Shown in pieces: positions 36,283 to 50,400 of a DNA stretch of 64,000 bases. Source of the stretch: Rotaria sp. Silwood1. Taxonomy: Eukaryota; Rotifera; Eurotatoria; Philodinida; Philodinidae. A program made the translations under genes and the position numbers. The number at the start of each line of letters is the position of its first letter. The stretch's first letter is position 1. The stretch lies in assembly GCA_905250075.1 (NCBI GenBank), contig CAJNOP010000552.1:1-64000 (forward strand). Reading direction: 5' to 3'. The notes beneath the pieces are model-generated. The model was not told the DNA's origin. It did not search any database and worked only from the letters and a program-made list of their open reading frames with translations.

Positions 36283-39200
36283 TCATGATTGATTCCGTCG
36301 ATGTACTGTTTGTTGTTCAGGATAATTTTTGTGTGTATGATATGATAAATTTGTTGATGGTCGATGTGGATAATGATTTCGATGGGAATTTGTACGATAA
36401 AATCCATATGATTTTGATGATAAACTCGATGGTGATGACTAAAAAAATAGAATAGATTATTTTTTCTTTTTTTTATATTCAGGCAATGAAAATAACAAAA
36501 AAAAAATGATATGTCTAAGTGACGGATATGAGTTTGATACTTTCGGTTAATTACTATCCGGATGTGTTTTTTTTTAATTATATGTTTTACTTAAAAAAAA
36601 AAAAGTCTTCTATTTACTTTTTTTTATTCAAACGTAATGAATTTTGATTAATAGATGTGATGTAGAATTTGATAATAGAGCAAAAAAAAATAATAATTTC
36701 CTTTAAAAACTCATTATTTTAGACAAATATAAAGTTTCAAGATAATTTAAAGTTTTTAAATTTCTCAGAAATTATTATTTGAAAATTAAAATTGTTTTCT
36801 ATGTCAGATGTAGTTTTTTTTTATTTTGTATCATAGTTCTAAGTTAAAAATACACAATGTTTTATTTACTCGTGCGGAAAATTTTCAATATGATGTTAAG
36901 ATAATTTATTGTTCAATATAGCATTAATAATAGTACTACAAAATCCATCAGATAATCAAATTGAATAAATGCTTCATAGTAGAAAATTATGTTGGTTGTT
37001 TTTTTTTCTATATATACATCAATTACAAATACATTTTCTTCTACTATATAGCTAATCTTTACACATCAATGTTTGTGTTAATAGTGAATGAAATTTTCAA
37101 CAATTCCTTATGTTCCATTTCATTTGATAGATCTTTTTATTTTTGTTGCTTGGACTATACATATAACTTAAGTCATATGTAATTAATTTTGAAAATTTTT
37201 CTATATGAATTTTGTAGTATTCTTGATAATGCTATATTAAACAATGAAATTTCTCGTACGGGTTAAAAGAATTTTTTTATATATAGAACAGTTTCTTTTT
37301 TTTGAATTTCTGATCGAATAATTATTATAAAAATGAAATGTCATTAATAAAAACTCAATCGATCAATGGTTTAATTAGAGATTGATTTGCTGTGGGAAAA
37401 ATTCAATCATAGTGGGTTTTATTCTTTACCCTTCTTCCAGTGTTTTATCCAGACGGATGCCCCAGGGGGGCAGCGCCTCCCTCCGGAGAAAAAAACACTG
37501 CCTTCTTCTCAATAAAAGCACTTTCTACTAGATTTTCAGCTCCTTTTGTCTCTAAGAAAAACACTATTCTAATAATTGTACGACTCGTCTCTATGAAAAA
37601 TTTCACATGACTTCATTCGTTAATATTAAAGATTAATTTACATACCGATCGACTTGAATTAGTTGATGAATTTGTACAATAATGATGATGATTATGTTGA
37701 TGAAGATGATTATATCCATGATATTTTTGATGATGTTGATTATCACCAATAAATAAATGTTCATATTCATAATGATAATATTCTTTAAGATAATGTATAT
37801 TCATAAATAATAATTCTCTATCTTCATGTGTTAAACAAACAGTACTTTGTTGTATAACTGTAATTAAATGTTCAAAAAATAATAAACATAAACGTGCATT
37901 AATTAAATCAATTTGATCAATTTGTTTTGAATCATATTTTGAATTCATTAATTGATTTTGTTGATAATAACGATGTTGTAATATTTCATTTAAATTATTT
38001 GTTATATGTAAATTACTTATTATTGATGATGGTAAAAAATGTGTTGCAACATATTGTGCAATAACATATATTTGTTCTGGGATTGTTTTATAATCAATAA
38101 AAAATCTTGAACACATATAACGTTGCATATGTATCATTATAGCAACATCATAAAGTTTATAATTTCGTGCTAATAAATCACAATATTTCTAAAAATAATT
38201 TTATTAAAATAACAAAAAAATACAAAAAAAAATATAATAAACTTACTAATAAACCACCACCACGCATTGTTTCAGGTTCATAAGTAGCTATTAATTTATT
38301 ATTTAAATGATAAAGTGCTTGACGTAAATCTTTATAAGCAGAAAAAACTTCAATTAAATTATTTGATGATAATGAAATTTTTGAAATTGTTGATATATGA
38401 TCTTTATCAATTGGTGTATGATATACATGATCATCATCTTCATTTGGAGAATCATCAGCATCAACTTCAATACCATCATCAACATCTTCATTAATTGATA
38501 ATTGAAATTGTAATGAAGAATTTGAATCATTATCATCAACTGTTGATTCTGATGGATTTCGTGAACGTGAACGAGATTTCAATGATGCTAAAAAAAAACA
38601 AACAAAAATTAAGTTTCATCTTTAAGAATATTACAAATTGTAGTTATATTTTATATGTAAGAGAAGGGATGAAGGGGAGGTGTGACAGGTCAAACCCTTT
38701 TGATATTTACCTTTCACAAATACTTAGTTGTAATTCAAACTAAACTTGATTATCATGAAATTCGTATTAGAAAAGAAGACTTTGCTAGATTAAAACTCAA
38801 AAATAAAGACTAAGAAATAAAAAATGATTAGATTGATATTTCATATTGAATATTAATCGACTAAGATCAGAAACAAGAAAAAAAAAACACCTTGACAGAA
38901 TAACATAAGTCTACGAATAACGAAACTTAATCCTTTAAATCTCTGTTCAAAGTCGTTTCTTTTCTTTTTATTTCCCAAAAAAAAGGAAAAAAACAAATCT
39001 CTAAAAATAACACGTGACTAAAAGAAAAAGAATGTGATTAAGAAAAATAACCTTTTGTTTTCTACATCGTAATAAAGTAAAAATTACGTTCTTATATAAC
39101 ATATGGCGCATAAATCTCAGCATAAAATATTTATTCAGTTTTCATTTTCTTCATATATGTTTATTTTAGTATTTCAATCAAAACTTGTCAAAATCAAACT

Positions 39201-40290
39201 ACAAATAGCCCAGTTTCGTAATAAAAATGACGTGTTGTTTACATTTCTATGACAAAATCCCAAACTTCAATATTATTCATAGGATAATTTTTGATAGAAT
39301 TCATTTTCTTAGAAACATTTTTTTTTTCGTAATTTGAAAACTATTAAATTCGAAAAGTTCAAAATTGATAAGTTCTAATTAACTGAAAGATATAATATAC
39401 ATACAATTATTATTTTTTGATGTTTTAATTGTTGTTATTGTTGCAAGTGTTTGACATTGTATTGGATTTTCATATTCATTTATATTTGATAATGATGATG
39501 GTGAAAAAAATCCAAATTGTAATGGACTTGTACTTATATTATGTTCATTATTATTATTATTATTTTGATGATTATTTTTAATTATTGTTACACCATTAAT
39601 AGCATCAATAATTAAATTTTTTGTTTGTATTTTAGTTGTTATTGAATCTGAATTTGATAATAATTGATTTATATTTTCAAATAATAATGGTTTAATATCA
39701 ATTTGAAATGAATCAACACTAAATTGCCATTGTCGTTTAAGATTTTCAACAAATTTTAATTCAAGATTTTGTCCTAATAAATTTTGTAATGATAATAATG
39801 CCCATGAATCTTGTTCGGAATTTATTTTAATATTTTTTTTTGTATATGTATCTAATACAGATGATATAAAATATTGTGTACATATCGATGTATTTGGTAT
39901 ATATTCAATTAAACATGATGATATAATATATTTAATTATTGTCCATACATCACATAAATATGGTTGATTATTTGATGAAAATAATGTTGTTTGTTGTTGT
40001 GATGATAATGAAGTATTTATAAGAAATAATATATCAATATCACGATAAACAAAATCTGAATCATTTATTAATACATATGATGCTGCACCACCATGTAAAC
40101 GTATAGCTTTAATATCAATTGAATGTTGATATAATTTAATTAATAATTTACGTAAAAAATCTTTTGGTATAATATGTAATGTTGGAAATGATGATGTTGG
40201 TGGTGATGGATAAATAGGTATTGTTGGTGTTAATACACGACGTAATTTATCAGTTTGTTCAGATGTTAAATAAATAGATGATACATGCAT
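36283..40290 (-). CDS. TENT5: Terminal nucleotidyltransferase TENT5 (FAM46) orthologue
   Basis: Four exons: 40290-39405, 38587-38247, 38188-37646 and 36438-36283; 641 residues, longer than vertebrate TENT5 (about 390-440). Introns are 817, 58 and 1207 bp. The catalytic core matches the family: helix DFLRKLLIKLYQHSIDIK, then IRLHGGAASYVL and YRDIDILFL with the two metal-binding Asp at 84 and 86, LELKFVENLKRQWQFSVDSFQI, then LNNKLIATYEPETMRGGGLL and HMQRYMCSRFFIDY. These enzymes add non-templated A tails to mRNAs, often those for secreted proteins. Insertions rich in Asn (about 245) and acidic/Ser (exon 2) and a His-rich tail explain the extra length. The last exon (52 codons) is supported by a pyrimidine-AG acceptor and matching phase but lies 1.2 kb away, so the C-terminus is less certain. 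Confidence 0.88.
37439..37500. repeat. Small GC-rich foldback in TENT5 intron 3
   Basis: CAGTGTTTT at the left faces AAAACACTG at the right around a GC-rich centre (GGATGCCCC... GGGGGGCAGC). It stands out from the AT-rich intron and could be a tiny MITE; no other copy is seen in the window. Confidence 0.45.
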
Positions 40291-43200
40291 TATTTAAAAA
40301 AAAATAATAATAGTAAGATAGATAAAAATGAATGTCAAAATGTCGTTTTTCTTTTGGTTTTAAGTTCTAAAATATATGTAGATGAAAAAAAAAAAAGGTT
40401 ATTACATCATTATATGAAAAAAAAGAAAAATCATAATGCCTAGAGGTTATTTTTTATGAGTTAAAATAAATAGAAAAAAAAAAAAAGAAAACTTTCGTAA
40501 AAATCTGGAGGTTATTATTGTGTGTGTGTTTGTGTCTTTTTTTTTCTTTTTCTATGTATGATTAAGAAAGGAAAGAAAAAAAAAAAAGATTCGTTTCAAT
40601 TTTCTTTTTTTTGCTTTTTTCGAGAGAGAGAAACTAGGTGATCTATGTGTGTGTGTGTTTGATGAATTGTGATTGGATAAAAAATAAAAGACATAATATA
40701 TTTTATGACGACATCTATTGACGTAGTTGAGGTATTTTGCAATTTTATATGCGACATCATATTGAAAATTAGAAATTTAAAAATCTTCTATTTGAAATAA
40801 TAAAAACTTTTTTTTTGATTTAAATTCATTGAATATTAGAAATTAAAAAAAAGAAAGAAATTTTTTTAATATTATATTTGCTTGTCTCTTTTGTCGTATA
40901 TGTTCTTTTTAATGTATATATGTATCACGTTATTGCCTTCGTATTAAAAATCATACGAAGATCAAAGTCATCTGATGATCAATTTCCTTCAAATCAAGGA
41001 GAACTCATTGGACTTTGACGCACATAAAGGAAAAAAAATGGATTTATACGACCCATTTCTATATACAAATTTACATTTTTCTTTTTCTTTAATTCAAGAT
41101 AAATCACTAGTTAACATGAAATTCAAATAAATAATTATTATCTTATCATATTCGATATATTATTTCTAGTATATTGATCTATATACATAATAATAATAAT
41201 AACCCGTATTGTACTTTTCCGCTAGACAAAATACTTGTCTGAAAATGTAATTATATCTAAAAATAGTCTTTCTATTTATTACGATTGATATCTATCATCA
41301 GACGTATTAAAAAAAAAGAAAATAAGCAAATTTTTTATTAGTATTTGGTAACATCGAATTAAACTTAGTACTTTCATTACAAATATATTTAGTTTATATT
41401 ATATATTCATTCATCAATAACTTATGTATTTTTCATGACATATTTAATCATAATCATCATTATCATTCATATATAAGTAATAATATATAATGATAATGAA
41501 AAATTTAAAAGCATCATTATAGATTTTAATGCAAGAAATCAAAAAAAAAAAAGAAAGACAGAGAAGACTGTCATCTTAAAACCATAAAAGAAAAAGAAAA
41601 AGAACAATGCTTGATATAAATAGTAACACTTAGCAAAAATGCAATATATATATATGCACTTCAGATTCCAAGAGAAAGACATTTAGGTAAATAAAATTTT
41701 TCTTACCTAAATTGAAAAAAATATAATTATTAAGATTAAGATAAATATCAATGATAATTATGAAAAATCAAAAGAAAACAATCTCGTAATCACTTATAAT
41801 CATCTAATGAAAATTTTATATATATATATTAAATGAATTTTCGAATAATGAATAACATTAAATTTATATAATATGATAAAGAAAGAATATGATGGAAGAA
41901 TAATGAACGGGAAAGAATATTGTATGAGAGTAGAATCGACAGCGGACAGAATGTACTGGAATGTACTTGAACGGTTAAGAAGAAAAGAGAAGAACATATG
42001 TACAATGTATAATATATGTATGTTCGATACAAAGGACGAACGAACAAGAAGAAATGATAAAAAGAAAAAAAAGACACGATATCACCCAACAAACGTATGT
42101 AGAATGATACATTTTGTTCAATGAGAAAAAAAGAAATAACGATGCATCATGTTGAAATCAGACAACTATGCTATGTCATAATATTGTTTTTGTTATGATC
42201 AAATTATTTCTACGGTTGAGAACATAATTAATTGTTAATGAGAAAGTGTCTCGAATGATTCATAAAACAACCTATTAGACTCTAATATACAATAGAGCCT
42301 CATGACTTTCAAATGTTTAGTAACTAAGTGTGTAAAGGTTTTTTCCAAGAAAATGTGAGAAAAATTTCGGATTCTGTTGCAAGAAGAAAAAAAAAAGAAT
42401 CCAAAATGTTTTCTTAAATAAGAGTGTCATAACCTCGATCGAGTCATCTCTAATTCAAGGTTTTCTTCGTGTCATCAGACGTTGAATAAATATAAACAAA
42501 TCACAAACAATTATATGCTTCAATTCACTCATCGGAATATATTACTCTGATTATCTCGTAGTTATATTTTGGAAATTATGGTTCAAAAAAATATATATAT
42601 AACAAATACATAAAGACTAATTCTTTTTTATTGCGAAAATTAAAAATGTAAAAAAAAAAAAAATGCTTTTCATCTATGAAACTTTATACATACGTCAATT
42701 AAAACCGTCATGAGACAAATTATTTAGTTGACATAGAGAAAATTTCAAAAATAAAACCATTATTCATATGTAATCTTTAGCTAATTTCTGTACAAAAAAA
42801 AATTATTTTCGTTATTATTAAATAAATGTTTAGTACTTAAATTTTGTTTTTTTGCTTATGTCTACGATACTTATTTATTGACTTAAGATATAGTAAGAAA
42901 AAAAAACAGAAAACTAGATTAAAAAAAATGCCTTGTGTGAATAAAAATCTGTGTATATTTGACAATTAAATCTAAAAATACTAAGATAAATAATATGACA
43001 TTTATTAGTAGATAAAGAGAAAAACAAAAAAATGAATTGATGAGTTTTAAAAAGTGAAAAAAAAAAAGAAAGATTAATTTATATATATAGTTTTTTTGTG
43101 ATCTTTCTTAAATTATATTGATTACTAAACAATATAAAATTAGTTTCAATACCGATGAAATTTCAATGTTTATTTTTTTTTTCGAGAAGTTAACTCAACA

Positions 43201-43575
43201 GTCTTTTTGAAATCTATTAGATTGATCTGGGAGTGAAAATTTTAGACTCAACGAGTTTTAATAGTCTCAATATTAAACTTTATGTCACATTCAGAAACAT
43301 AGATTATTTAATATTTGTTAAAATATCTGAAAAGTTGTTGTTTTTTTTAAAGTTCATTTCATCATGCTAAATTAGATATAGTTTGACTGATCTTGTGAAA
43401 GTAAATTTTTCGATATCAATATCATATAAAATTTTCAGAATTCAAATCTAAATATTAATACTATTTGTGATCATACTATTATCTCCATGAGAAAAATATT
43501 CACCTGTTAGATTATTGTTTGTGTACATATAAAATTTCCTAGATAAATATTTAAATAAATTTTATTTTCTTATTA

Positions 43576-43675
43576 NNNNNNNNNNNNNNNNNNNNNNNNN
43601 NNNNNNNNNNNNNNNNNNNNNNNNNNNNNNNNNNNNNNNNNNNNNNNNNNNNNNNNNNNNNNNNNNNNNNNNNNN
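43576..43675. other. Assembly gap of 100 N
   Basis: Exactly 100 N, the usual placeholder for a gap of unknown size. The right edge starts inside a terminal-repeat sequence (ACCACTTTTATTA), so a repeat probably caused the break. Confidence 0.98.
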
Positions 43676-44101
43676 ACCACTTTTATTAATTAGTTATGCA
43701 CATAATAGATTATGAGTTCTGTTCTATTGATAAAGTTTACATATATAGTCGTGAGAACAAGAACAAACACAAAAACGAACAACAAGACTAAGAAAAGGAA
43801 GATATATAAAAGATGATAATAAACTTATGTCAGCAAAAAAAAAATATCTTCAAGATAAAAATTTTGGTGACTATCAAAAAGTTTTACGAACTATTTCTCA
43901 TCGTTATATCGATATTATAAAAGATGCCAAAGATACTAGTGATGAAGAATAAATTTCTTGTTATCTGTTTGTTTTGTTAATAAATATTGTTTTCAATCAA
44001 ACTGTTGATTAGTAGCTAACTAATAAAAGTGGTCGCAATTCAGAAACGCATTAAAAGTGAGATCAACGTAAATTTGTGTGTTCCTAATTGCGACCACTTT
44101 T
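43676..44101. repeat. Inverted-repeat element cut by the gap, with adjoining hairpin
   Basis: The gap edge (43676-43688, ACCACTTTTATTA) is repeated in inverted form at 44021-44033, giving a possible 360-bp element whose left end is partly lost. A 16-bp perfect inverted repeat, AAAAGTGGTCGCAATT at 44025-44040 facing 44086-44101, adjoins it. GTGGTCGCAATT therefore occurs three times in this span if the gap-edge copy is counted. Type unassigned. Confidence 0.5.
43827..43953 (+). pseudogene. Fragment resembling the C-terminal tail of a TRPC-type channel
   Basis: A short coding-like stretch reads KNFGDYQKVLRTISHRYIDI, which fits the pattern D-Y-Q-x-V-L/M-x-x-x-x-x-R-Y found in the cytosolic tail of TRPC cation channels. 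After an A run near 43917-43923 the similarity (KDAKDTSDEE) continues one base out of frame. This is a gene fragment or a single-base assembly or sequencing error next to a gap. Identification rests on a short motif and is weak. Confidence 0.3.
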
Positions 44102-45289
44102 TTTTCTTAATTGGCTTAATTTTTGGTTGCAATTAGGAAGCTACGAAATATTATATAAGATAAGATTCTTCAATTACTTCATGTTTTACAATTATACTGT
44201 GTTATATGTAAAACATTGTAAAAAAGAAAATGATTGATATCTGTAACGATAGTTAACACGTAAAAAACTAATTAGACATCGATTAATATTTGATAATATG
44301 ATTCTATTGGTTCAGAAAAATAAATTCTTTCCAACTAAAACTTTTGTACAATTGTCACATGATATTAATAGGAACTTTTGAAGTTTGAGACTCGTTTCTA
44401 TCGACATCATGTATGAGTTTTTACTTCAGATGATTTCTGAACACAGTTTCCGTAACATTCAAAAAATTTTTAAACTGACTCAACTATAACGATTTATTCC
44501 AATGGTGATACTGAAAATACATTAAAGATTTCTGAATTCAATAAAATCCTTAGAGTGAAAGTTATGTCCATCAATATAAGACCAACAAAAAAGAAAAAGA
44601 TAGTCGAACTTGATTAAAAGAAAGATTTCTACATTATTTTTAATACAAATTATTAACATATTATTTTTCAAGCTAAGATTTGAAAATAAAATAAGATTTT
44701 TTTTTAATTTCTTTCGAATATCATTTATTATATATTTCTGATGAATATGTATCTAAATAGAAAAGAAAAATTATTAATAACTTTTCATCTAATTTTTGAA
44801 GACTTTAATGATTAAATTCAATCGACATTTTATTTGAATTTCATCAAAATAATGAAGAGAAAAAAAGAACGATTTTTCGAAAACTCTTTTAGTTTTGTAT
44901 GAAACATTTCGAAAAGCAAAATAGTTTTTCAGATACTTCTCAAAGTATTAAATCAACTATTCGAATAAGATTAGTGAAAGTAAATATTAACTAATAACTG
45001 TATATTAGAGCTACTAGTCACATTAATTTATATAAATATTTCGTTTTCAAATGTATCTGAGTAACTGTGTAACACAATTGATTGTAGTACTTGCCGTTTC
45101 TCATTAAGAGATTGGCGCCTCTTCATATTTCACCTTAAGGATTCTCACCCTCTCTATTTCAATCAAAAACTCGATTTCGAATTAGGGTATGATAGCCTCA
45201 AGTGTTATCTGCAATTGGAGAGATCATTCGACTCTAAACACCTTACTATTACAGAGTTACTGAATTAAGGAACTTTTTTTTCCTTTACT

Positions 45290-45830
45290 TAGCGTAACGT
45301 AAAACTATAATTCTCTCAATCGGGCCTGCTTACGATCCCCCCTCTAACTTTGTCCGATCGGACTGAAATTTTTACCGCAGATACTTGGAAGTATTCTCCA
45401 GAGTTAGAATCAGCCGTTTCCATTTTGGACCGTCCTATCCAGATCTATAGGGTTGTGGACGCCAAGACCCAAATTTTAGATCCGAACCTTTCGGTATTTC
45501 TCTCATAAAAAGAAAAGAAAGCGAAATTTTTAGAAAAGCTCAAAACTACCTCTGAGATGTAGTCTTAGGTATCTCCAAAAAAATTTTCAGCATAATCGGA
45601 TAAAATTTGATGGGGGTCGTAATGCGGCCCGATGCGGACCTATGGAAAACTAGAGTTTTCCCAAAGACATCACAAAAACCCTTCTTAAAACTTTTTTCCT
45701 CGAACACGTGTAAACTTATTTTAGATGCTCTAACTGTGGTAAAAATTTCAGGCGGATCGATTGTATCCTCTTTGAGAACTAGAAATGGTCAAAAAAGAGG
45801 GAGGCCGGTACCTTTAATTTGAGTTACCAT
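45290..45830. repeat. Less AT-rich repeat remnant with partial inverted symmetry
   Basis: About 540 bp clearly richer in GC than its flanks. The phrase CTGAAATTTTTACC at about 45363 recurs in inverted form near 45750 (GGTAAAAATTTCAG), suggesting decayed inverted arms. No open frame with motifs. Probably an old non-autonomous transposon. Confidence 0.4.
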
Positions 45831-47451
45831 AAAATAGAAGACTTCAATGGGTTGTATGATTTTCGTACTCTGATCAACATCAAAGGTTTTCTTTGTTACA
45901 TTGTAAACTTTTCTAGTTTTACTGATTATATCTATTTTCGTATTTGAAGTTAAATGAATGTTCAAACCTTCAAAATACATTAAAAACATAGATGAGATTT
46001 ATACTATGAAATTATTGGATTAGTTGATTATGTTTTCTCGTGTATGATTGTTTGTGTTTCAAATTTGCTAAGTCCACATTTGGTTACATTAGGTTTTCTT
46101 TATCTATTGATTATCGATATAGAGAATCGCAAAGATAAAATTTAACAAATTTTTATACGCTGAATAGAACAATTTCATGGTTTTATGTTTAGTTTCGAAT
46201 CAAGCAGAGAGAAAACTGTTATTATCTCTCTTTTTTATTTCACAGTTAATCTTTCTTGTCGAAACCTAAAATGATCAATAGACATGTTTTGCAATCATAT
46301 ATAGAACATCAACTGAAAGAAGAGATTTTTTTTGAAGTTGTCAAGTTAAGACAAGTAATTTTCATCACTTCATTGTGCTTACAACATTCCAGAAGATATT
46401 TTAAAAAAATGTTTTCGACACTGTCATCAACTGTTCACATTATCTTTGTAGAATAGATGTAAATAAAAAAACGAACAAAGTACTCATCTAATGTTGACTA
46501 ACGAAGTGGACAAGTTATAAATTATTCAAAGTTTCGTAAACGGACGTTTATTCATCGTGTTCTACTATAAATTTTTGTTTTCTATATCGGATTGTGTCAT
46601 TACAAAAACATCCAGTACTATTGACTGTATACAACAACATATTCTCAATATAATATGTCGTAATGTTGTCATATTTTATCATACATACTATTGTACTTCA
46701 TTCAAAAAAAAAAGAAGTGAAAATATCAAAAGACAGTAACAATGTCAATAATTCGAAAACATTCGAAACGGAGACAATGTTTATCATTAAGAGACTGTTT
46801 TATTGGTAGTAATAAACTATTACGATTTGAGCAACGACAACAGGAATATTTATAGTCCAACAATAAAAGCTGAATATGATTTGTATATATGCATGATAAC
46901 ACTTCAACGAATATACAAACAGTTACTTTTTCTTTTCTTATTTTCATAGTAATACAAAAAAAATGAGACAACATGATATTCAATTAGGAAAGCAAAATCT
47001 TTCAAACAGATGAACTTAACGTTTATTGATTGCTACAATATCTAAAACACATATTCAATTTCTTACAAGTAATCAATAATTATGTTAATTTGAATATTTA
47101 AAAAATATAAATAAGCACATATTAGGAACAAACAGACAAATAAACAGCCAAATAGATCATAATTCATTCTCTAACATTTCGTTTATTTTTATCAGCTGAA
47201 CGCATTATAGTAATTAGTAACGGAGTAAAACGAAAAACTTCACATAATAACAAAAAAAAAAAACATGTCGCAAATATAAAACGAGTAATTGACTGAAGGA
47301 CAAAAGAAAAAAATACCAACACCAAAGTTGACTGATAATCAGAGTACAAGTATTAATTTTATGTGCATGCATATATGCACATTAAAAGAAAAAATAATCT
47401 CAATTAAAGGAATGTTTTGAGTTCTTTTTTTTGTAAAAAAATTAAAATTCA

Positions 47452-50400
47452 TTAATTATTAACTCGTACTTCAGGATAGGTATACATTTTTGCAACATTA
47501 ACTATTTCTTCTGTTTTATATGTTGGATAAAGACCTGATTGACTATTTGTTTTATCTGATCCTTTTGAAAACCCATCCCAATGATTTCCTTCTGTACCAA
47601 TAATATCACCACGTTCAAAACTAAATTCATTTGGCCAAATTGCTTTATGAGATATAACAGCTCGTTGATTATGAGCATTTTGACCACCAAAATAATAAAC
47701 ATCATCAAGTGGTTGAACACGCCATGCACCATCAATTACACGTTGTTGCATTATTTCATATGCAACACGACAAATCTAAATTTTAAAACATATCATTTTT
47801 AGTGTACTCAAAAAGTGAGTACACTACTAAAATCGGTCTGTGTGTCCGTCCGGCCGGCCGTCCGTCCGTCCGTCCGTCCGTTTACACGATAACTTTCGAA
47901 AGGAGAGTCAGATTGCGATGAAATTTTCTACACAGCTTAGTCTTGACAATATCTCGGTCGAGTTCGAAGATGAGAAGGATCCGTCAAGAAATGGCTGAGT
48001 TATCGAAAAAATTGTGATTTTTGACCAGACCATCCCTGAGGGGGGGTACGGGGATTTTTCGAAAAAAACTTTTTTGCTCATAATTATTCACAAAATACAT
48101 AAATCGACTCAGTTTTTAACGCTGATTCTGAATCTGATATTAGTTTTGAACTGAATCATAGTTTTGTGTACTCAAAAAGTGAGTACACTATAGAATAGTC
48201 AGTGTGTCCGTCCGTCCGGTTGGCTGTTTACATGATAACCTTTGACAGCAGAGTCAGATAGCGATGAAAATTTCTACACAGCTTAGTCTTGACAATTTCT
48301 CGGTCGAGTTCGAAGATGAGAAGGACCGGCCGAGCCGTTCCTGAGTTATTGCAAAAATACCCATTTTGCCCTATAGCTTTCTGTGGAAAAATGGACCCAT
48401 CGCGACTTTCGTAAAAGACTTTTCCTATTATAGTCAATTAAAACCCCAACTATTATATACCATTCGATAGAGAATTTCAAGAACTACAAAATGATATATA
48501 AAACATAAAGAAACAAGAAGGTTGACTTACCTATGACAAGGATAATTAAAGAGAACTAGGTTATATTTTTGTCCACGATCTAATTGATCCACAAATAGAG
48601 CTTTATCTTCCGGTCACACTGATGATACTTCGAGGTTTTCAGATATGGAGAACTCGAATGTGTACTGCACTTCCATCGAAATACTATTAGTTGTGCAGTG
48701 ACCAATAGAAATGAAGTTATAGGGAAAACGACTTTCTTAGGGTAAATCAAGGGAAAGAGTTCAAACTTGAGCTGTATTCGGTCCCATGTCCTATTGGTTT
48801 GGCAACGCGCAATAGAAATCAACATTTTAAATGGTAGATTTCACAGTATAATTTTGATATTCAGACAGTCTAGGATGACTGATTTGTATGATTCACTTTT
48901 TGAAGTACACATAACTCTCGGATTTAAATCCGAAGTTTCCGCATTTATTTAATAGATCATTTAGATTATTTTATCATAAGTAGTTATAATAAAAAAAATC
49001 TAACAACTATTTATACAAAACGTTTTCATTAGATAATTAAGATCATCATCTATATTCCTGTACTTTTTTTTGCTCTACGGATGTCTGTCAATCATATTAT
49101 GGTCAAAGTAGAGATGTCCATCGCGGTTGAAAACCTGCCGCTGCCTCAAAATGCAGAAAAGCTATCGCGCCGCGGCCTCAAAATGAAGAAAAGCTATCGC
49201 GCCGCTGCCGCGATAGTTTTCAAAACACTGTTGAATTTCACTGCTGCAACTGTATTTAACTAGAAAATATTGATACATGTCCATTAGATTCATTCAATCG
49301 CAAGCTATTTCATTTGAAAAACATAGAAATCCTATAAATTCACACAGTTTTAAAATGTTCTCGAAAAATAATGCTGCCCCTACTGCGGTGGCGGTAGCGC
49401 CATCATGGACATTTCTGGTTCAAAGTTCATTTTATATTTAAAAAAAAAGTTTTATACCTGTGAAGAAAATGTGCAAACCAAATAATCACATAACGAAAGA
49501 AAATGAACATCTAATAAGACACCTTTCAATGATTCTGTTCCATATCTTGTATTCAATTGTGCTGATTGTGCTACAGCTGTATCACCATAAAATATATATT
49601 CCGGATATCTATTTATAAATTTAAAAAAAAAACAAAATGATAATTCTGAACATAATTTAAATATACTTTGATCGAGCATCATTAAAAACACTTGGTTCAT
49701 CAGTTGCTAGAAAAACACGTTTTGTAAATTTTAAATTTGGATTTTGATATTGATAAATAATATAATAATCTTCAACATATTTCATATATTCTGTTATATC
49801 ATGAAATGCTGCTTCACTTCCAACTTTATCTGTTCGTCGTACATGTATTCTTTAATTAAAAAAAAAAAAAAAATTTTTAAATCAACTAAAAAAAATTTCT
49901 AATTAATTGTTTTACCCCACAATTGGTGTTTGAAATTTAATACTGTTATATTTTTTTTCTATAAATTCAATTAACCATTCTTGTGGTCTTAATAAATATT
50001 TCATTAATTGTCCAGTAAACCAAACAAATGGATTTCCATGTAAACGAATAAGTCTTTCAGATATATCTTCAGGAATAGCCATTGGCATAAAATCTTTTCT
50101 TGGATAAATATTATCAATTAATGGAATTTCAACTACATCAGCTGTTTCATAATTACCTAGAAAACAAAAAAAAAATTCTTTAGATATTTTATATAAAAAC
50201 TAAAGAATCTACTTATAGAATTACAACATTCTTCATATAGTATTAATAAATAGATAATGATTTTTATAGATCGAAAAAATTTTTGTCTATTGTTCTGTTT
50301 ACTGTAGAAAATATTCGTGACATTTCATTTTCTCTAATATTATATCTATAAACAATTAAAACTTACTCCAAGATGATGCACTAGTAGCAGATGATCTAGT

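Larger units (their letters stand above)
40291..47451. other. Gene-poor 7-kb region including the scaffold gap
   Basis: No complete gene recognised on either strand. Left part (40291-43575): AT-rich with long A/T runs and TA microsatellites, holding the upstream region of TENT5. Right part (43676-47451): a gap-edge repeat and ORF fragment, a less AT-rich repeat remnant (45290-45830) and the 3' flank of FUT8. Open frames at 41800-42124, 46256-46456, 46557-46983 and 47164-47349 lack motifs and splice context. Confidence 0.5.

Noticed and set aside
49081-49263. Short plus-strand frame (60 codons)
   Set aside because: Lies mostly in the GC-rich interior of a hAT MITE.
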